A stretch of DNA of 64,000 nucleotides from Bemisia tabaci (Eukaryota > Arthropoda > Insecta > Hemiptera > Aleyrodidae), in assembly GCF_918797505.1 (NCBI RefSeq), contig NC_092796.1, positions 744,001 to 808,000 on the forward strand, written 5' to 3'. Of this stretch, positions 45,020 to 57,136 are shown one piece after another. The notes under the pieces were generated by a model that searched no databases, was not told the origin of the DNA, and worked only from the letters and a program-made list of their open reading frames with translations. How positions within the stretch are numbered: the first letter of the stretch is position 1; each line of letters opens with the position of its first letter. The position numbers and the translations under genes are program-made.

Positions 45020-45275
45020 CTGCCGTGTTGACAAAAAACACCGTATAGGCCTTCGGACGTTGCCAAATTTCCTTTGATAAAATTTGAATTTATAAAGACA
45101 TTTTTGAGCAGTTTTTTTTTTTAGAATTTTTCAGAGGATTTTATTAGCAATTTAATCTAAAGCATCTGATTTGAAGGGGGAAAACTCATAAAATTTCCTT
45201 CAAAATAAATACTTTATCACGAGAAATCATGGCAACCTCCAAATGTTCATACGACGTGTTTCCTTAGTATAACAG
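45020..45275. mobile_element. Family A MITE, copy A3
   Basis: 256 bp with ends CTGCCGTGTTGAC and inverse ending CCTTAGTATAACAG. The inner CCAAATTTCCTTTGATAAAA is typical of the family. The flanks TGTG/TGTA are a 4-bp duplication with one change. Confidence 0.83.
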
Positions 45276-46355
45276 TGTAGTGCTCGGAATCTAAATGATT
45301 ACGCAAGAGCACAATGTAAGTCACGCGCTCCAGTAACTAACCGCTAAGTATTAGTTACGAAAAAAGTGCCAATTTTTCTGGCGATTTGCGGAGGCACCAA
45401 AAGCAGGCATCCAAGCCGACCTTTTCGTTTACCTCCCCCCCCCCCCCCCCGGGTCCTTTTGGGTCCAGACTACGTTGATGTATTTATTTATTTATTTATT
45501 CGCCGCTCTATTCATTTATCCGATTTTGTCTGTGCCCTCTCGTTCACCCGGGTCTGTTTTTGTCTCACGATTCAGCATGGTTTCAGCCTCGGCGAAAAAC
45601 CTCCGTCCGTTTTACGCGTTTCTGCCAGTAAAAATTATGGTGGAAGTTTTTTTTCAAAAGATGGGGCATGAAGCGTTACGCATCGGTGACTGGAATGTTT
45701 GTCGCAGTAGCCCAAGCACTTCAGCTGCTCAAATACTATTCTTTTCACAATTGGGCGTCGCGTCGTAGAATTCAGCGCAACGCCGTAAAAGCCCTGTCGC
45801 AAGATTTCAGGTCTCTTTTTCAAAACCTCCGCTTTAAATGGAGAGAAAATACCTTTTCACCTAGGGATTCACTTGTAGTTTTCGGTTACTGTAGGCGCTT
45901 AAACACAAATCAACCCAAATTTAGTGTGAATTTGTGTACAGGTTGCATTGAATTTGTCTCATAAAATTGAAAAACCGGTGAAATTCCCGATCAACATGAT
46001 TCTCGGGTTGCTGTAGGCTTAATTTCCTCTATTAACCGAACGTTTGAATTATTTTTCTTTTAGAGCTGAAGCCAAAGTGACTTTCTGTCAAGTTTTTTTT
46101 GCACCTAAGAAAAATCGTGTTTGTCATAAGTAAGGCCACCGTTTCTTGAAAAATTGCTCGTTGCGCTGAGTAAAATTATTGAAAGGAAAATGACACCGAG
46201 AAGAAAATAATGAGGGGGGAAAAATAGAAAAAAACATTAAAGTATGATTTTGATGTGTAAAAAAATAAAATGAAAAATCATGAAATGGAAAGCAATCGTG
46301 CTATCACAAAAGAAAGGAGAGAATTACAATAATTTCGTAATACGGCTTAGACTTC

Positions 46356-46650
46356 TGCCCCCTAAACCATTTCGTTGTCACTTTCCGGCTAAAGTATCGC
46401 AAGCGCCATGCGACGTCTCAAAATTTCCGCCGCCATTTTAATTTTTTCTGAGAAATTGTTGGTTGAATCTGTTTGAAGCTTTCACTGAATTTTATCGGCA
46501 GTGCAAAGAAAATTCAGTGAAATTTTTGCAAAGCTTCGTTGAAGAATTTCTCTGCTAAAAAGATAAAATTACGGGTGGAATTTTTTAAACGTCGCATGGC
46601 GCTTTTGATACTTTGGTCGGAAGGTGACGCGGTATTTTAAAAAGGGCCCC
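46356..46650. mobile_element. Fold-back element with ~90-bp arms
   Basis: GTCACTTTCCGGCTAAAGTA, TCGCAAGCGCCATGCGACGT at the left is the inverse of ACGTCGCATGGCGCTTTTGA, TACTTTGGTCGGAAGGTGAC at the right. Outer GCCCCCTAAA / AAAGGGGCCC. The element is about 295 bp and lies just before MITE A4. Confidence 0.82.
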
Positions 46651-46703
46651 TTTCATCTCGTACTCTCTGCAATGTCAAAAGGCGTGGAAGAGATTTTGCA
46701 ATG

Positions 46704-46956
46704 CTGCCATGCTAAGGAAGAACGCCATATGAGCCTTCACACGTTACCAAGTATCCTTCGATAAAAACCAAATTTACTGGGAAAATTGTGAATATTTTTT
46801 CCCAAAATTAGCTGAATATTTTGTACGCACTTTAATCTAAAATGTCTAAAAACTTAAAAGAAAAATATGCATAAATATCGTCAAAAATACGTGTCTTATC
46901 GAGGAAAATTTGGCAACTCTCGAATGTCCATACGGCGTTTTTCCATAGCACGGCAG
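46704..46956. mobile_element. Family A MITE, copy A4
   Basis: 253 bp with ends CTGCCATGCTAAGGAAGAAC and inverse ending CCATAGCACGGCAG. The 4-bp duplication AATG is perfect (46700-46703 and 46957-46960). Confidence 0.92.
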
Positions 46957-47278
46957 AATGCTAGATCGTGAGTCGTGGTGCGAGAGACCGTTTTAAGAGA
47001 TCGTCGGATCCGTTGAAAAGTGTGAGCTCACTGGCATATAGGTTTGAATTGAGATTATTAGCGGCGGCGGCGCGCCGTTTGCGAAATAAATTTTCCTTTG
47101 TACGTCTCATCACAAAGACAAAGCAAAAAGCTCGGCACAGAAGAAAGAGGTGATTATCCGTGCGTTTCTCTTTTTGTTTTCGGCGCGGGGCTAAATCTCC
47201 TGCCTACCGAACTCATTAGCGGCTCAGCGTTTTGGTAAGAGCGTTTTCCGTTCGTTTGAAAAATTATTCATTATTATT

Positions 47279-47350
47279 CTGCTGCACTAAGGAAAAACGC
47301 CGTATGCATATTGAACGTTGCCAAATTTCCCCGGATCAAACATTTATTTT
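47279..47350. mobile_element. Family A MITE, truncated left end A6 next to the MULE gene
   Basis: CTGCTGCACTAAGGAAAAAC followed by the family's GTTGCCAAATTTCC and ACATTTATTTTCCA. Similarity stops at about 47350, some 50 bp before the stop codon of the MULE ORF. No matching right end was found beyond the ORF. Confidence 0.8.
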
Positions 47351-47401
47351 CCACGTCCAATGAGGCCGTTTCAGCTATTTCCTTTCAGCTTTCAGCTACT
47401 T

Positions 47402-48394
47402 TCAGTCATCGTCTGAGTCTTCTTCGTCCGAGTCCGGTGGATCTGCGCGTGGCGTGTGCAACTTGAGGTGGTACGCACATGCTCGGAGGTACTTCTTAAG
47501 TGAGTTCGTGTCCTTGTAATGTTGGTAATTTCGGACGATGTTGGCAATCATTGCCTGATTGGTAGTGTACTTCTTGCTCACCGGTGGTTTAAAGCGGCGA
47601 TGACCCCCCCGAGCCTGTGTTAACGTACGCTCTGTGTCCTGTTGAACCTTTTTAAAAGCGTCAATGAGCTTCCAAATGTTAGCATGATGCGTGCCGACGA
47701 TTTGGTTGAATTTTGAGTGAAAGCCCTCAACTGCGTTGTTTGTTCTAATACGATCTGCCAAAACTAAGTTGTAGACGTTCCATGTTTCGGGAGGGAACAG
47801 GGGAGGTACCGCACGTCTTCTTCCCCGAGCTGGTTTGCCACGCACGTACGTGTGGTCAACGTACGTCGCAAATTCGGTTAAAGCGTCGTCTATTTCCTCA
47901 TAGAGAAAAATGAAAGTTTCCACCAAATCTGCAGGAGGGATGAACGGCAGAGCCATGAGTTCCAGTAAGTTACGTCGTAACTCGGGTTCTTCTGTATTTA
48001 AATAATCGGCCCGCAGCCCTCGGCTAACAATCTGACGCCATAAGGACTGGGAAAAGTGGAATAAGCAACCGACGATGCGAGCGTTGGGGAATGCTTCTTT
48101 TACCGCGTTTATATTTGCTGCTTCAAAGTCAGTATTTAAAAATTGAAAGCTGAAATGAATATCTAGTTCGGCTGCTATGTCCTTCACTTGACGGTATATG
48201 TCTGCATACGTGCCCTCATCTTTTCGTGTCGTTAAAACAAAAACAAATGGGAAGACAGTGTCCAAAATGACTCCGTGCAGAGTGTACAGTTGAAGGAATT
48301 GCCGCGGTACAACTTTAAAAGTTCCATCAGTCAGAAGTGTATCACTCGCTGCCAAAATCCTAAGATTCTCACTGGTGGAAAAGATCAAGTACAT
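47402..48394 (-). CDS. MULE (Mutator-like) transposase-domain protein, intact ORF
   Basis: 330 residues. The DDE-type core is visible: TDGTFKVVP with Asp23; FLNTDFEAAN with Asp89, followed by the family Cys-x2-His (GCLFHFSQSLWRQ, Cys110/His113); and RTNNAVEGFHSKFN with Glu223. The C-terminus is acidic (DSDEEDSDDD), with no SWIM zinc finger after the core. A stop codon lies directly before the ATG. The preceding bases read CCTAG|ATG, so an upstream exon, for example with the FLYWCH finger often paired with this domain, could be spliced on, but none was recognised. No terminal inverted repeats bracket the ORF. Its 3' side abuts a truncated MITE (47279-47350). It is either a recent transposon copy or a domesticated gene; an undamaged frame fits both. 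Confidence 0.85.
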   Translation of the reverse strand: MYLIFSTSENLRILAASDTLLTDGTFKVVPRQFLQLYTLHGVILDTVFPFVFVLTTRKDEGTYADIYRQVKDIAAELDIHFSFQFLNTDFEAANINAVKEAFPNARIVGCLFHFSQSLWRQIVSRGLRADYLNTEEPELRRNLLELMALPFIPPADLVETFIFLYEEIDDALTEFATYVDHTYVRGKPARGRRRAVPPLFPPETWNVYNLVLADRIRTNNAVEGFHSKFNQIVGTHHANIWKLIDAFKKVQQDTERTLTQARGGHRRFKPPVSKKYTTNQAMIANIVRNYQHYKDTNSLKKYLRACAYHLKLHTPRADPPDSDEEDSDDD

Positions 48395-49931
48395 CTAGGT
48401 CCACTTATGAAATGCGCAAGTTCATTACGTCCAATTTCTTTAAAAAACAATTATTATAAATGAGAAGGAGAATAAAACGTTTTCTTCTGCAGGCAGAACT
48501 CAAGTCAAAACCTTTCACTAACGGCGCGGAGGTAGGTGTCAACTGTTCGAGTTTGTTTGTAGGCAAGAAATATATCTGTAAATTTTGAAGCCATAACAAT
48601 CAGTTCAATTTTTTGCGAAACTGTAATGTGAAAGCCATTTTGAAGAGAAAAATAAATAAAGCTTCCTCAAACAAAGCTTACCTTTCTTGGACTTTCACTT
48701 TTTAAACTTTTTTGTAGGCGGAGAACTAGAATTTTTGGGCGTTTATATACATATGTAGGTTGAAAATTTTGGTAATAGGCCGTAAAAAATTTTTGGACCT
48801 ACAAATTTTCGACTTACATTTTCTGGACATGTCATCTGAGAAGCGCGTATACAATTTTCTAAATAGTTTGAAGAAAAATATTCGCAAGCCTTTCTAGAAA
48901 ATTCATATTTTTTTAAAGAAAATCCGACAACATCCGTTACCTCATGCACATTTTTTTCTTTTCTTTTAAGCAAGGCAGTTGTATTGCTGTACATGTGACC
49001 TCGTTTCCTCATGAGCTTATTTTTCTCTATCCTTTTAATTAAATTTGAATGCACTCTGTACAATGTGGTTTTTGACTCCTCAGACGTTTAAATAGTTCCA
49101 GTCTGCTGTAGATTCTAAAAACGTACGTCATAAAACGACTCTTCAGGCGTTAAAAAACGAAACTGAAAGCTCTTACAGTTAATAGAGTTCAGTAGTTTTG
49201 AACAAAATTAAATAAAAGCAGAGGATGTTAGTCATTGCGAATAATTATAACACTCGTCTAGCGGTGCACTCTATCATAAAAATTAGAAACTGAGGATTTT
49301 TTTTCTGCCTCAGTCATCCAAAAAATAATTCGTGTATTCCCTTAAAGATCACCTAGATTTTTTTTTCAATTCTAAATATCTCTTGCACCTAAATAACATT
49401 TTAAGCTATGAAAACATAGCTCACTTTCGCTACGCACGAAACACAGAAAATATTGAAACAATGCGATCGAAATATGTAGTTTCCAAGTTAAATTACCAAT
49501 ATATCTTCATAGGTTGTCTTTTGTTAGCCATTTTTTACTGCCCCGCCAAATGATCACTAAACGGTTAAACATATATATTTTGCACAATTGCACCTTTTCA
49601 GGGACAGTCGTATCACCTAACATAAGCGCTCCCTAACCATAACGTTCCTTTACTGCCGACTTTTATTCGTTTATGTTATCACTCGTCCTTCTTTTAGGAC
49701 AAAAATCTTTTGATGCCAGACAGAAATGTCAAAAAACCGAGCATCTTTTTTGGTGTGGTTCTCATTCCTCCGTCAATTTAATGAAGCGTGGGACTCATGT
49801 GGACTGACTCTAATTTTTAAAGTCAAAAGAGGGTTTTTTATGAGGTCGCAAAGGATAACTGGGTCTCCCCTGATCATATCTGAACGAAAGAAGAGGTAAA
49901 AGGACGACTCGTTCCATGTGCGGTGGAGGAC
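48395..49931. other. Upstream region of the MULE gene
   Basis: Searched on the minus strand for a FLYWCH-type or other 5' exon and for a terminal repeat partner; neither was found. A 64-codon minus frame (48405-48599) is unsupported. Confidence 0.45.
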
Positions 49932-49935
49932 AACT

Positions 49936-50061
49936 GGCCGTATTTCTGCCAAACGGAATTAATTATGTGTATTATGTTGTGAGCCCTGTTATGCATGTAT
50001 TCTTATGGGTCTCAGGGCTCCTGTCTTAATGAACATAGTTCCGTTTGGCAGAAATACGTCC
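49936..50061. mobile_element. Family B MITE, copy B2
   Basis: 126 bp with ends GGCCGTATTTCTGCCAAACG and inverse ending GGCAGAAATACGTCC. The 4-bp duplication AACT is perfect (49932-49935 and 50062-50065). The interior shares GAGCCCTGTT...GGGTCTCAGGGCTC with B1. Confidence 0.9.
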
Positions 50062-50252
50062 AACTAAGAAATGAAAGGTATACAAAGTTGACATTAATTG
50101 CTTTAAGGTTTTTTGGTATCTTGAACATCATCAGTGCGTAAGTAGTTTAAATATCAGTATTCCAAATTTTCATATGCAATATGGCGATATTCGAAATAAA
50201 ATATTTTAATTTGTAACATACTGGTAGTCGCACTGGATTAGCTTGATAGTTG

Positions 50253-50938
50253 GGTAGGGTATGTAGCCAAAGTGCTAAAACATGCGCAAGAATTAACTTA
50301 CATAAAAACTGTTCTATTTAATTGTAATTTTTGGTTGAAGCTTTTCGGCACAGTTGCCATCGTCAGAACCTCTAGAGTCAGAAAACTGTAATTAAATACA
50401 TTTTTTAATTAATAATAACAAGTTTAGTGGGCGCTTTGTTGACTAGGTCGGACATCCCGAGGTTTACCCTACAACTCTTACTTACGTGACAAAATGCCCA
50501 CCAAAGTTTTAATTATATATTGAAAAATGTATTTAAATATAGTTTTCTGTCTCTAAAGGTCCTGACGATGGCAATTCTGCCTTGCTAAGGAAAAACGCCG
50601 TATGAATATTCGAGAGTTGCCTGAATTCCACCGATAAAATGTCTATTTTGGAAGAAAGTCAAACATGTTTGTCCTTGGAATTTTCAGATATATCAAATTA
50701 AACTGCGAACAATCTCGTCTGAAAAATTGGAAGGAAAATATTCATAACTTTCCCAATAAATTCGTATTTTATCCAAGGAAACTTGGCAACGCCTAAAGGT
50801 TCATACGGCGTTCTCCTTTAGCACGGCAGAATTGTGCCGAGAAGCCTCGACCAAAAATTTTCATCAAATAAAGCAGTTTTTATGTAAATTAATTATTGCA
50901 ATTTTTTTACCACTTTGGGTATACACCATTACACCCCC
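50253..50938. mobile_element. Fold-back element interrupted by MITE A5
   Basis: The left arm (from about 50253, through ACTTACATAAAAACTG and GCTTTTCGGCACAGTTGCC to about 50407) is the inverse of the right arm (about 50516-50576, then 50830-50938). Arms are about 150 bp. Without A5 the element is about 430 bp. The outer limits are soft because similarity fades near GTATGTAGCCAAAGTG. Confidence 0.8.
50577..50829. mobile_element. Family A MITE, copy A5, nested in a fold-back element
   Basis: 253 bp with ends CTGCCTTGCTAAGGAAAAAC and inverse ending CTTTAGCACGGCAG. The 4-bp duplication AATT is perfect (50573-50576 and 50830-50833). It sits inside the right arm of the fold-back element at 50253-50938; removing it restores that arm. 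Confidence 0.94.
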
Positions 50939-51355
50939 TTATCAATATAAAATCTTCTGAATGTCATATTCATATTCCTCTTAATGTCGTCTAGGGATGA
51001 TACGGAACGATCAGTTTTGTAGCTATGAATATTTATGTGCACAATGGAATATATATTCCACTGCAAGGGATTTTTTATCGTGTCCCTGTCAAGATGTACG
51101 ACTGTTAGTGATCCGACGAATATTTTGGAACGTGAGAACCCACACATTTGTGACAGCTCTCCGTCGCCTCAGCTCGGTGATCCTGTAAACACGGCTCAGC
51201 TTTTCTCTGAATCCCAAGGAAAGTTGCCGAACGGAACTTTTTCTCAATCAGGTAGTGCACTTGGCGCTTGGCGTGCACCACCGCCGTCTCAGGAATTTTA
51301 AGCGTAGTTGTTCAATTTCTCATAACTATAGGTAGATATTGTCGCAGGTTTTACG

Positions 51356-51806
51356 ATGGGTCAGTTGCGCTAGTCACAGAGTTACGTTTGGATGATTTAT
51401 TCTTAAAAATTAGCTAAAAGTAACAAGATCTGTCCAAATAGCAACTTTCTACGTTCAATATTGACGGACATATCGCGCTTTGAAAAATTCGGTTGATGAC
51501 GTCACTCATGGCGGTAGTGGCACCCTCGATTTCTTCGAACTTCCTTTCATCCGGGTTACACTTTGAGTGACCATTGAAAATGTGTGTCTCCCTGAGTGAT
51601 GAAAGCAAGGTGGAAGAGACCAAGGATGCCGCGGTGGATGACGTCATTCAACGAATTTTTTAAAGTGCGATAGCTCCGTTAATATTGAACGTAGAGAATT
51701 GCTGTTTGGACGGATCTCATTTCCTTATTTTTATTTATTTTATTTTTTTTTGGCTAATTCACAAGAATCAAGTATTAAAACACGATTCTGTGACCAGCGC
51801 AACTGT
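51356..51806. mobile_element. Family D palindromic element, copy D2
   Basis: The left end is GATGGGTCAGTTGCGCTAGT and the right end is the inverse, CTGTGACCAGCGCAACTG. It shares GATGACGTCA in both arms and the central AATGTGTGTCTCCCTGAGTG with D1 and D3. A T-rich insertion at about 51722-51750 lengthens it. Confidence 0.87.
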
Positions 51807-54800
51807 GCCATTTGTAACACATATAAAGATGAGAACCGAATATTTGTCCTTAAGACAAAAAATTAAATTTTCTGCTAAGTTCGTAATCTCGACGGTTTCT
51901 TTTCTGATGGTTGGAAATAGGTTGCTCCGAGCAGCGTTACTTGACATTGAAAAGGTTGCTCTGAACAGTTTTACCCCGATGTAATGAGTTAATCTGTTTC
52001 GCAGAAACAAACACCGATGAATATAACGTGATTATAGAACTAATGTCAGAGATTAACTCCATTCTAGTCTACCTCTCTTGGGCGGAATTTTATCAGAATT
52101 GATCAATATCTCTAGCAATTAAGTTCGCTTTTTCCGTTTATTATTCAGCCAAATCCAGTGAACATGATCTTATGATGGAGATTAAAAAGTTTATAAAACT
52201 TCATAAAATGAAATTTTAAAAAAAATGTAACAATCCTAGTGGGCTGTGAAACGCCTAGACATGGTAATAATTTTTGAAATGTTGGAGAGGAAATTAGCAT
52301 GAATCAAAATTCAAAGCTCCTTCTCGGATTTTCGGTTATTTGCTAGCGGTTGCATACTCAACCTCTGAGGGCTCTTTAAAATCTCAAGATGCAACATGAA
52401 TACAACAAATATTCATTGCGCATCTCTAATCGACCGATTTATCCTCATGCACTGTTAAAAACTTGTAGTGATATCCTGAGTGCACTTGGATAGCGCCGAA
52501 GAATCGGAGTGATATGAACTCGGAGCGGGATCTACTCACTCGGTCAAGTATTATCCGCCATTTCAGAGTGCATTCGACTCTTTTTGCGGGGTTGAATCCA
52601 CTCTCCCAGAAATGGATTCACTCTTCATTCATATCAGTTGCATTATGTTTGACAAAAGTAGGCTCTTGGTTGAAATATACTTCGGATATCACTCTGAGAT
52701 TCCGGATTCACACTCACTAAAACCTTTGCTCGGACGGAACAATGTGACAACATGATGAGAACCTCCCTAAACTCTAGTTGAGACTCTTTAGAGGGCGGTA
52801 GTGCTGGAAATCGCGCCTCAGCTTCGACGCGCCTTTGCCCTCGCCCGCGCCCCCGCCCCCGCCCACTTATCCTAAACCCCATCCGGATTCCAGAGACGAA
52901 GGGATTTATGACTCAATAATATTATTATACGTTTCCAGTTTCTTTACGGTCGCGACGAAGCGCGGCCCTTAAATCTGACTCGAGTTACGTTACATATGTG
53001 CGACAATTTTACACTTGAACCTGTTATTCCGTCCCTGAATTTGATCTCAGTCCTTCCTACTTTCATTTATTTTCTCCAAAGATTTCTACCCCTCTTGCTT
53101 TTCACGCACCAACCCGGCGATTTTTCAATTTAAATCGGCTTTTCAGACGTCTCCGACGGATCCTGTTGCTGTCTCTTTTCAGCTCTTTTGAAAAACCTCC
53201 ACTTAGATTCTCTGTAAAGAGAGACCCATGACTCGCTGTTGTGTTGTAGGTTTTCAGGTTGTCAGGGGGTGGAAGGGCACAAAACGTCGCACAGATTACA
53301 TTTCAACATTTGCAAAGGTTTAAAGAAATGGGAGGTATTTAAAAAATATACAGAAAACAATCGGAATGCGGAAGTCAACATGGTAACGAACTACACAACG
53401 ATTAATGAATTCTTGAAAACTGTGCATTCTTTTCGACGATTTCTTGCTCTGTAGTACGAGATTCTTCCCCAGTTTCTCGTTGGAAGCAAACTTACCCGCG
53501 GAAATACTTTGATCACTACAAGAGGAAAATCCCTCGTCCACCGGCAGGAAATGACATTTTACACGAAGAAAAATGTTCAGTTGGATGAATAGAAATCCCA
53601 ACTATTTTGACGAAAATTCTCTTTGAGTAAACTGGAAATAACCTTGTTTGGAATGATATCTCTGAAATTTCAAATAGATGTGCCCTGTCACTTGAAAGAG
53701 ATTTCCGGTTGATGAAGTGAGAATTTTTTTCCGGGTATTATTAATTAATGAAAATTTCTCAATGTAACCGGGAATCACCGGGAATCCCTCGGAAAGTTAC
53801 CATCTAGAACCTGATTTCTTTTGAGTCTCCCTATTTAAAGACATTATTTTTTTTTTTTTTTTTGAGAAATGATGCGTATTCTTACTTTAAGTACAATTCC
53901 AAGTCACTTTTCTCTTAAGAATATTTGACCTTGAAAATCTCGCACAGAAATGTTTCGTAATACTATCCTCAAGAAACAAAGTAAAAGCGGAATTTCGAAA
54001 CTCTTCAAATCAAAATACACTCTACGTAGTTCTCCAGTCAATTTCATTCTATTTCTGCCACAAACCTTTGATCAGATCAGTGTGATTTAAAATGTAATAA
54101 TGACAACGATCCATGAGAGAACTCTTCATGGGAAGGAGCGTGGCACGAACTGATTTTGGTAAAAAAAGAAAAAGCCTGGATCGGGGATTTTAAGCACAAG
54201 CTCCTCGAAAACCTTCGGTATCCACTGCGCGGGCCGGGTGGGATAAGATGTATTTTATGATAGAATAACAAAATGCGAGGGCCAAGAAGTTAATTTAAAA
54301 TTAGAAATAGTTTACCTCAAAACGGACCAGTTGGACAGAGTTGCCAAGTTTAGGGATAAATCCTAAAACTGCGTTTGTGCAATCTTCGCTCCCTATAGCA
54401 TTGGTAAAACTACGAAACTACAAATCTTGTTTACTGTGTTGCTGAGTACGAATTTCTCGGGACTTTTTGTTCCTAACGCAAATCCTTTCTCATGGCTTAA
54501 TTTAGGGGTAACGAAGGTCTGAGGTGATCCTTAAAATAGGATCGGTTATCGTCAGTGGGACAGTTTTATTCAAACATGAGTAAATTTCAATAGAAAAGCT
54601 CAGAAGACTAAAGAACTAGATAGACAGAACAACTTTCGGAGAGCCTTGCAAAGCAGTTTACGACGATCTTTCACCGCAAAAAATAAAATTCAAAGAAGAA
54701 AAAACCGAGGGAGAATTCCACGATTTATTAATAAACTTCAAAGTAGGTGTGATCCTACCTTAAACTCATCAAAACCTGTAAAAAAATGTGTTTAGAATTT

Positions 54801-56767
54801 TGATTTTACTATAGAGGTAAATTATCATTTTGAAATTTTGCCTTATTAATGTGAATTGTTTTTTACATTAATTTTTCCAAAATTTAACCAAATTGAAATA
54901 TATAACGATCAGTCCATACATCTCTTATATTATAGATCTTAAATATAAGCACAATTATAATACTTATCAAGATACACGATTAATTTATGATTGTTTTAAA
55001 TGGTAAAAATTATCTTAGGATGCTATTCGAAGATCCCTTTCAAGGGTATTTTTCCAAAATATGTTGACAAATTTTAAGCGAGATTTGTCAAAATTGTCCT
55101 TCATTATGTTACTTCGTTAAGGATTCCTTTCGCTTCCCTTAACCACGATGTAAACCATTTGAGTTCTCCTAAGGATAGAAAATGTTTAAAGAACGATTAT
55201 AATTAACGCGCGCTGACTCTTCAAGTTTTCTTACCGGTAGTGGATACTTTAGGTATCTCCAATACTGGTATGGATAGTCTACAACGGATCGAATTGGTTT
55301 CAAAGAACGAGATCAACAGCTAAGGATCCACTTTAAGTTTGGCATCGGTGGGAACGAATGAGTGAGCAAGAACAAGCCGCAGGCTGCTATCGTATCGCAT
55401 TGTAAGGATCTTTTAATAAGAAAACTTTTAAAACTTAATGTTACGTGAACGAGATGTATAAAGGTAAACTGAACTGCGGCAGCATACAGCCATGACAGTG
55501 GTGTGGTGCTGAGCGCTGAAAATTTTGCCTCTGTGCGCCGTACCGCTCCTTGCTCTCGACCCCTCCCCCCCCCCTTATTTTTTACCTCCTGCTTCGAATT
55601 GTTTCTCTCCTTTGAAACTTATTTCATTAACTGTACGATGTCTCAAACCCCGAGAATAAGTGTAAGGGCAATTGCCGAAATTGATGAAAAAAATGTACGC
55701 GGTTGCCCATGCGAGGCGGCACCATATTTAATTTTATTTCACCAAAAATTCGTAGGTTTTCTTTGTTTAAATTGAATAAGAGACAAAATACGTTACACTT
55801 TGTTATAAAATGATGCTAACGCATGTTAATACTTTCATCTGGCAAAAAAATCATTGGAAACACTTGTAAAGATTCGTAAATTTTTATGATTTCAATTGCA
55901 GAGGTTAAACAGATTGCAATTAATTTGAAAACAAATATGTATTCAACAGTTTTTTTTCATTCTGTCAAAAAACTTTTGAATAATCCTCTAAGTGTTGACT
56001 GAGAGAAAAACATCAGTTATCCGAGCCCATAAGATATCGGTAGATATTTCTTGGCTCAGAAAATTAATCTCTCGATCGCAAAAACCAGAATCCTCGGTTC
56101 ACAAAACTGAAGTTCAGTTCAACAAACCAAACAATCGTGATTCGTACGGTATTTTTTTTAGTTTGAATCAAAAATGTATATTCGTCGCCTACTGGTCGGT
56201 TTAATTTCAGCTCTTTTTTCTAAATCCTATGAAGAATGTATGGGCGAATTAAAACGTTTTCAAAATACTCGTACAATCTATTTGTACGAAAAATGGGCAT
56301 GTAAATGAAATTAATTCTTTCTCCGCAAAAATTTCGAGATGTACGTACATTTAGAAGGAGGTAAATAGTGAGATTTATATCTTATCGCGGCTATAGTCTA
56401 GGCGCTGCCCGGTACAAAGGTTTCAAAGTAACTGTGTTCATTTTTTTTTCTCTCGGCTCTTACTTGTTAACACACAAACAAAGGATATAATTTATGATTT
56501 ATTTATGTTTCTAACTTTTTAAATTAGCTGTTGGCTGTTGCTTCCTTAGAGGCGCTCAGTTAATGAATATATTTACACTTTTTAATGATAACGCGCACTT
56601 TCCTTTAGTCTTTATTCTGTTTCCCCAAGATTCTCCCGTCTGCGCTGTTTCCTCCGCCGAGTGGAAAATACCGCAGCAAAAAAACTCTCAATCTCCGATC
56701 TACATTTTTTTAAAAGATCAAACAACCAAGTATCATATTCCTCTTTAACTGACTGACATTTCTATAG
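51807..56767. other. Long AT-rich intergenic stretch
   Basis: Contains a GC-rich patch at 52795-52870 (CGCCCGCGCCCCCGCCCCCG) followed by CpG-rich DNA, and a run of about 12 C near 55562. No gene or transposon ends recognised. It is noticeably poorer in mobile elements than the rest of the window. Confidence 0.45.
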
Positions 56768-56769
56768 TA

Positions 56770-57136
56770 CACGGAAAAAAGTGGATTGCTGATTTCACAA
56801 TTTAATCGTTAAAAAAAAGTGACAGACTTCACTTCTTTTGTTAACTTTATCGGCCATACTTTATCACATTGTGTAGAAACTTTCTCTTACTGATTTTTCC
56901 AAAATTGTTGATGCATATGAAAAAAGTATCATCAATTTAAGAAAAATCGGTAAAAAAAAGTTTCTACAAAATTTGAAGTGCATGACAGACTTGTTTCAAA
57001 TGTACATTTTACAATAGTGGAAAGCTATTGAGCCACGGAGGTGGTTAGATTATCATTTTTTATTGTAAAATTTACAGAGAAACATGGCTGTCACTTTTGA
57101 CTGCAAAATTGTTTTTACAATTTCACTTTTTCCGTG
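56770..57136. mobile_element. Tc1/mariner-type MITE with TA duplication
   Basis: 367 bp with ends CACGGAAAAAAGTG and the exact inverse CACTTTTTCCGTG, apart from a one-base A-run difference. TA flanks it on both sides (56768-56769 and 57137-57138). An inner inverted pair, TAGAAACTTTCTCTTACTGA / TCGGTAAAAAAAAGTTTCTA, is present. Confidence 0.78.
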
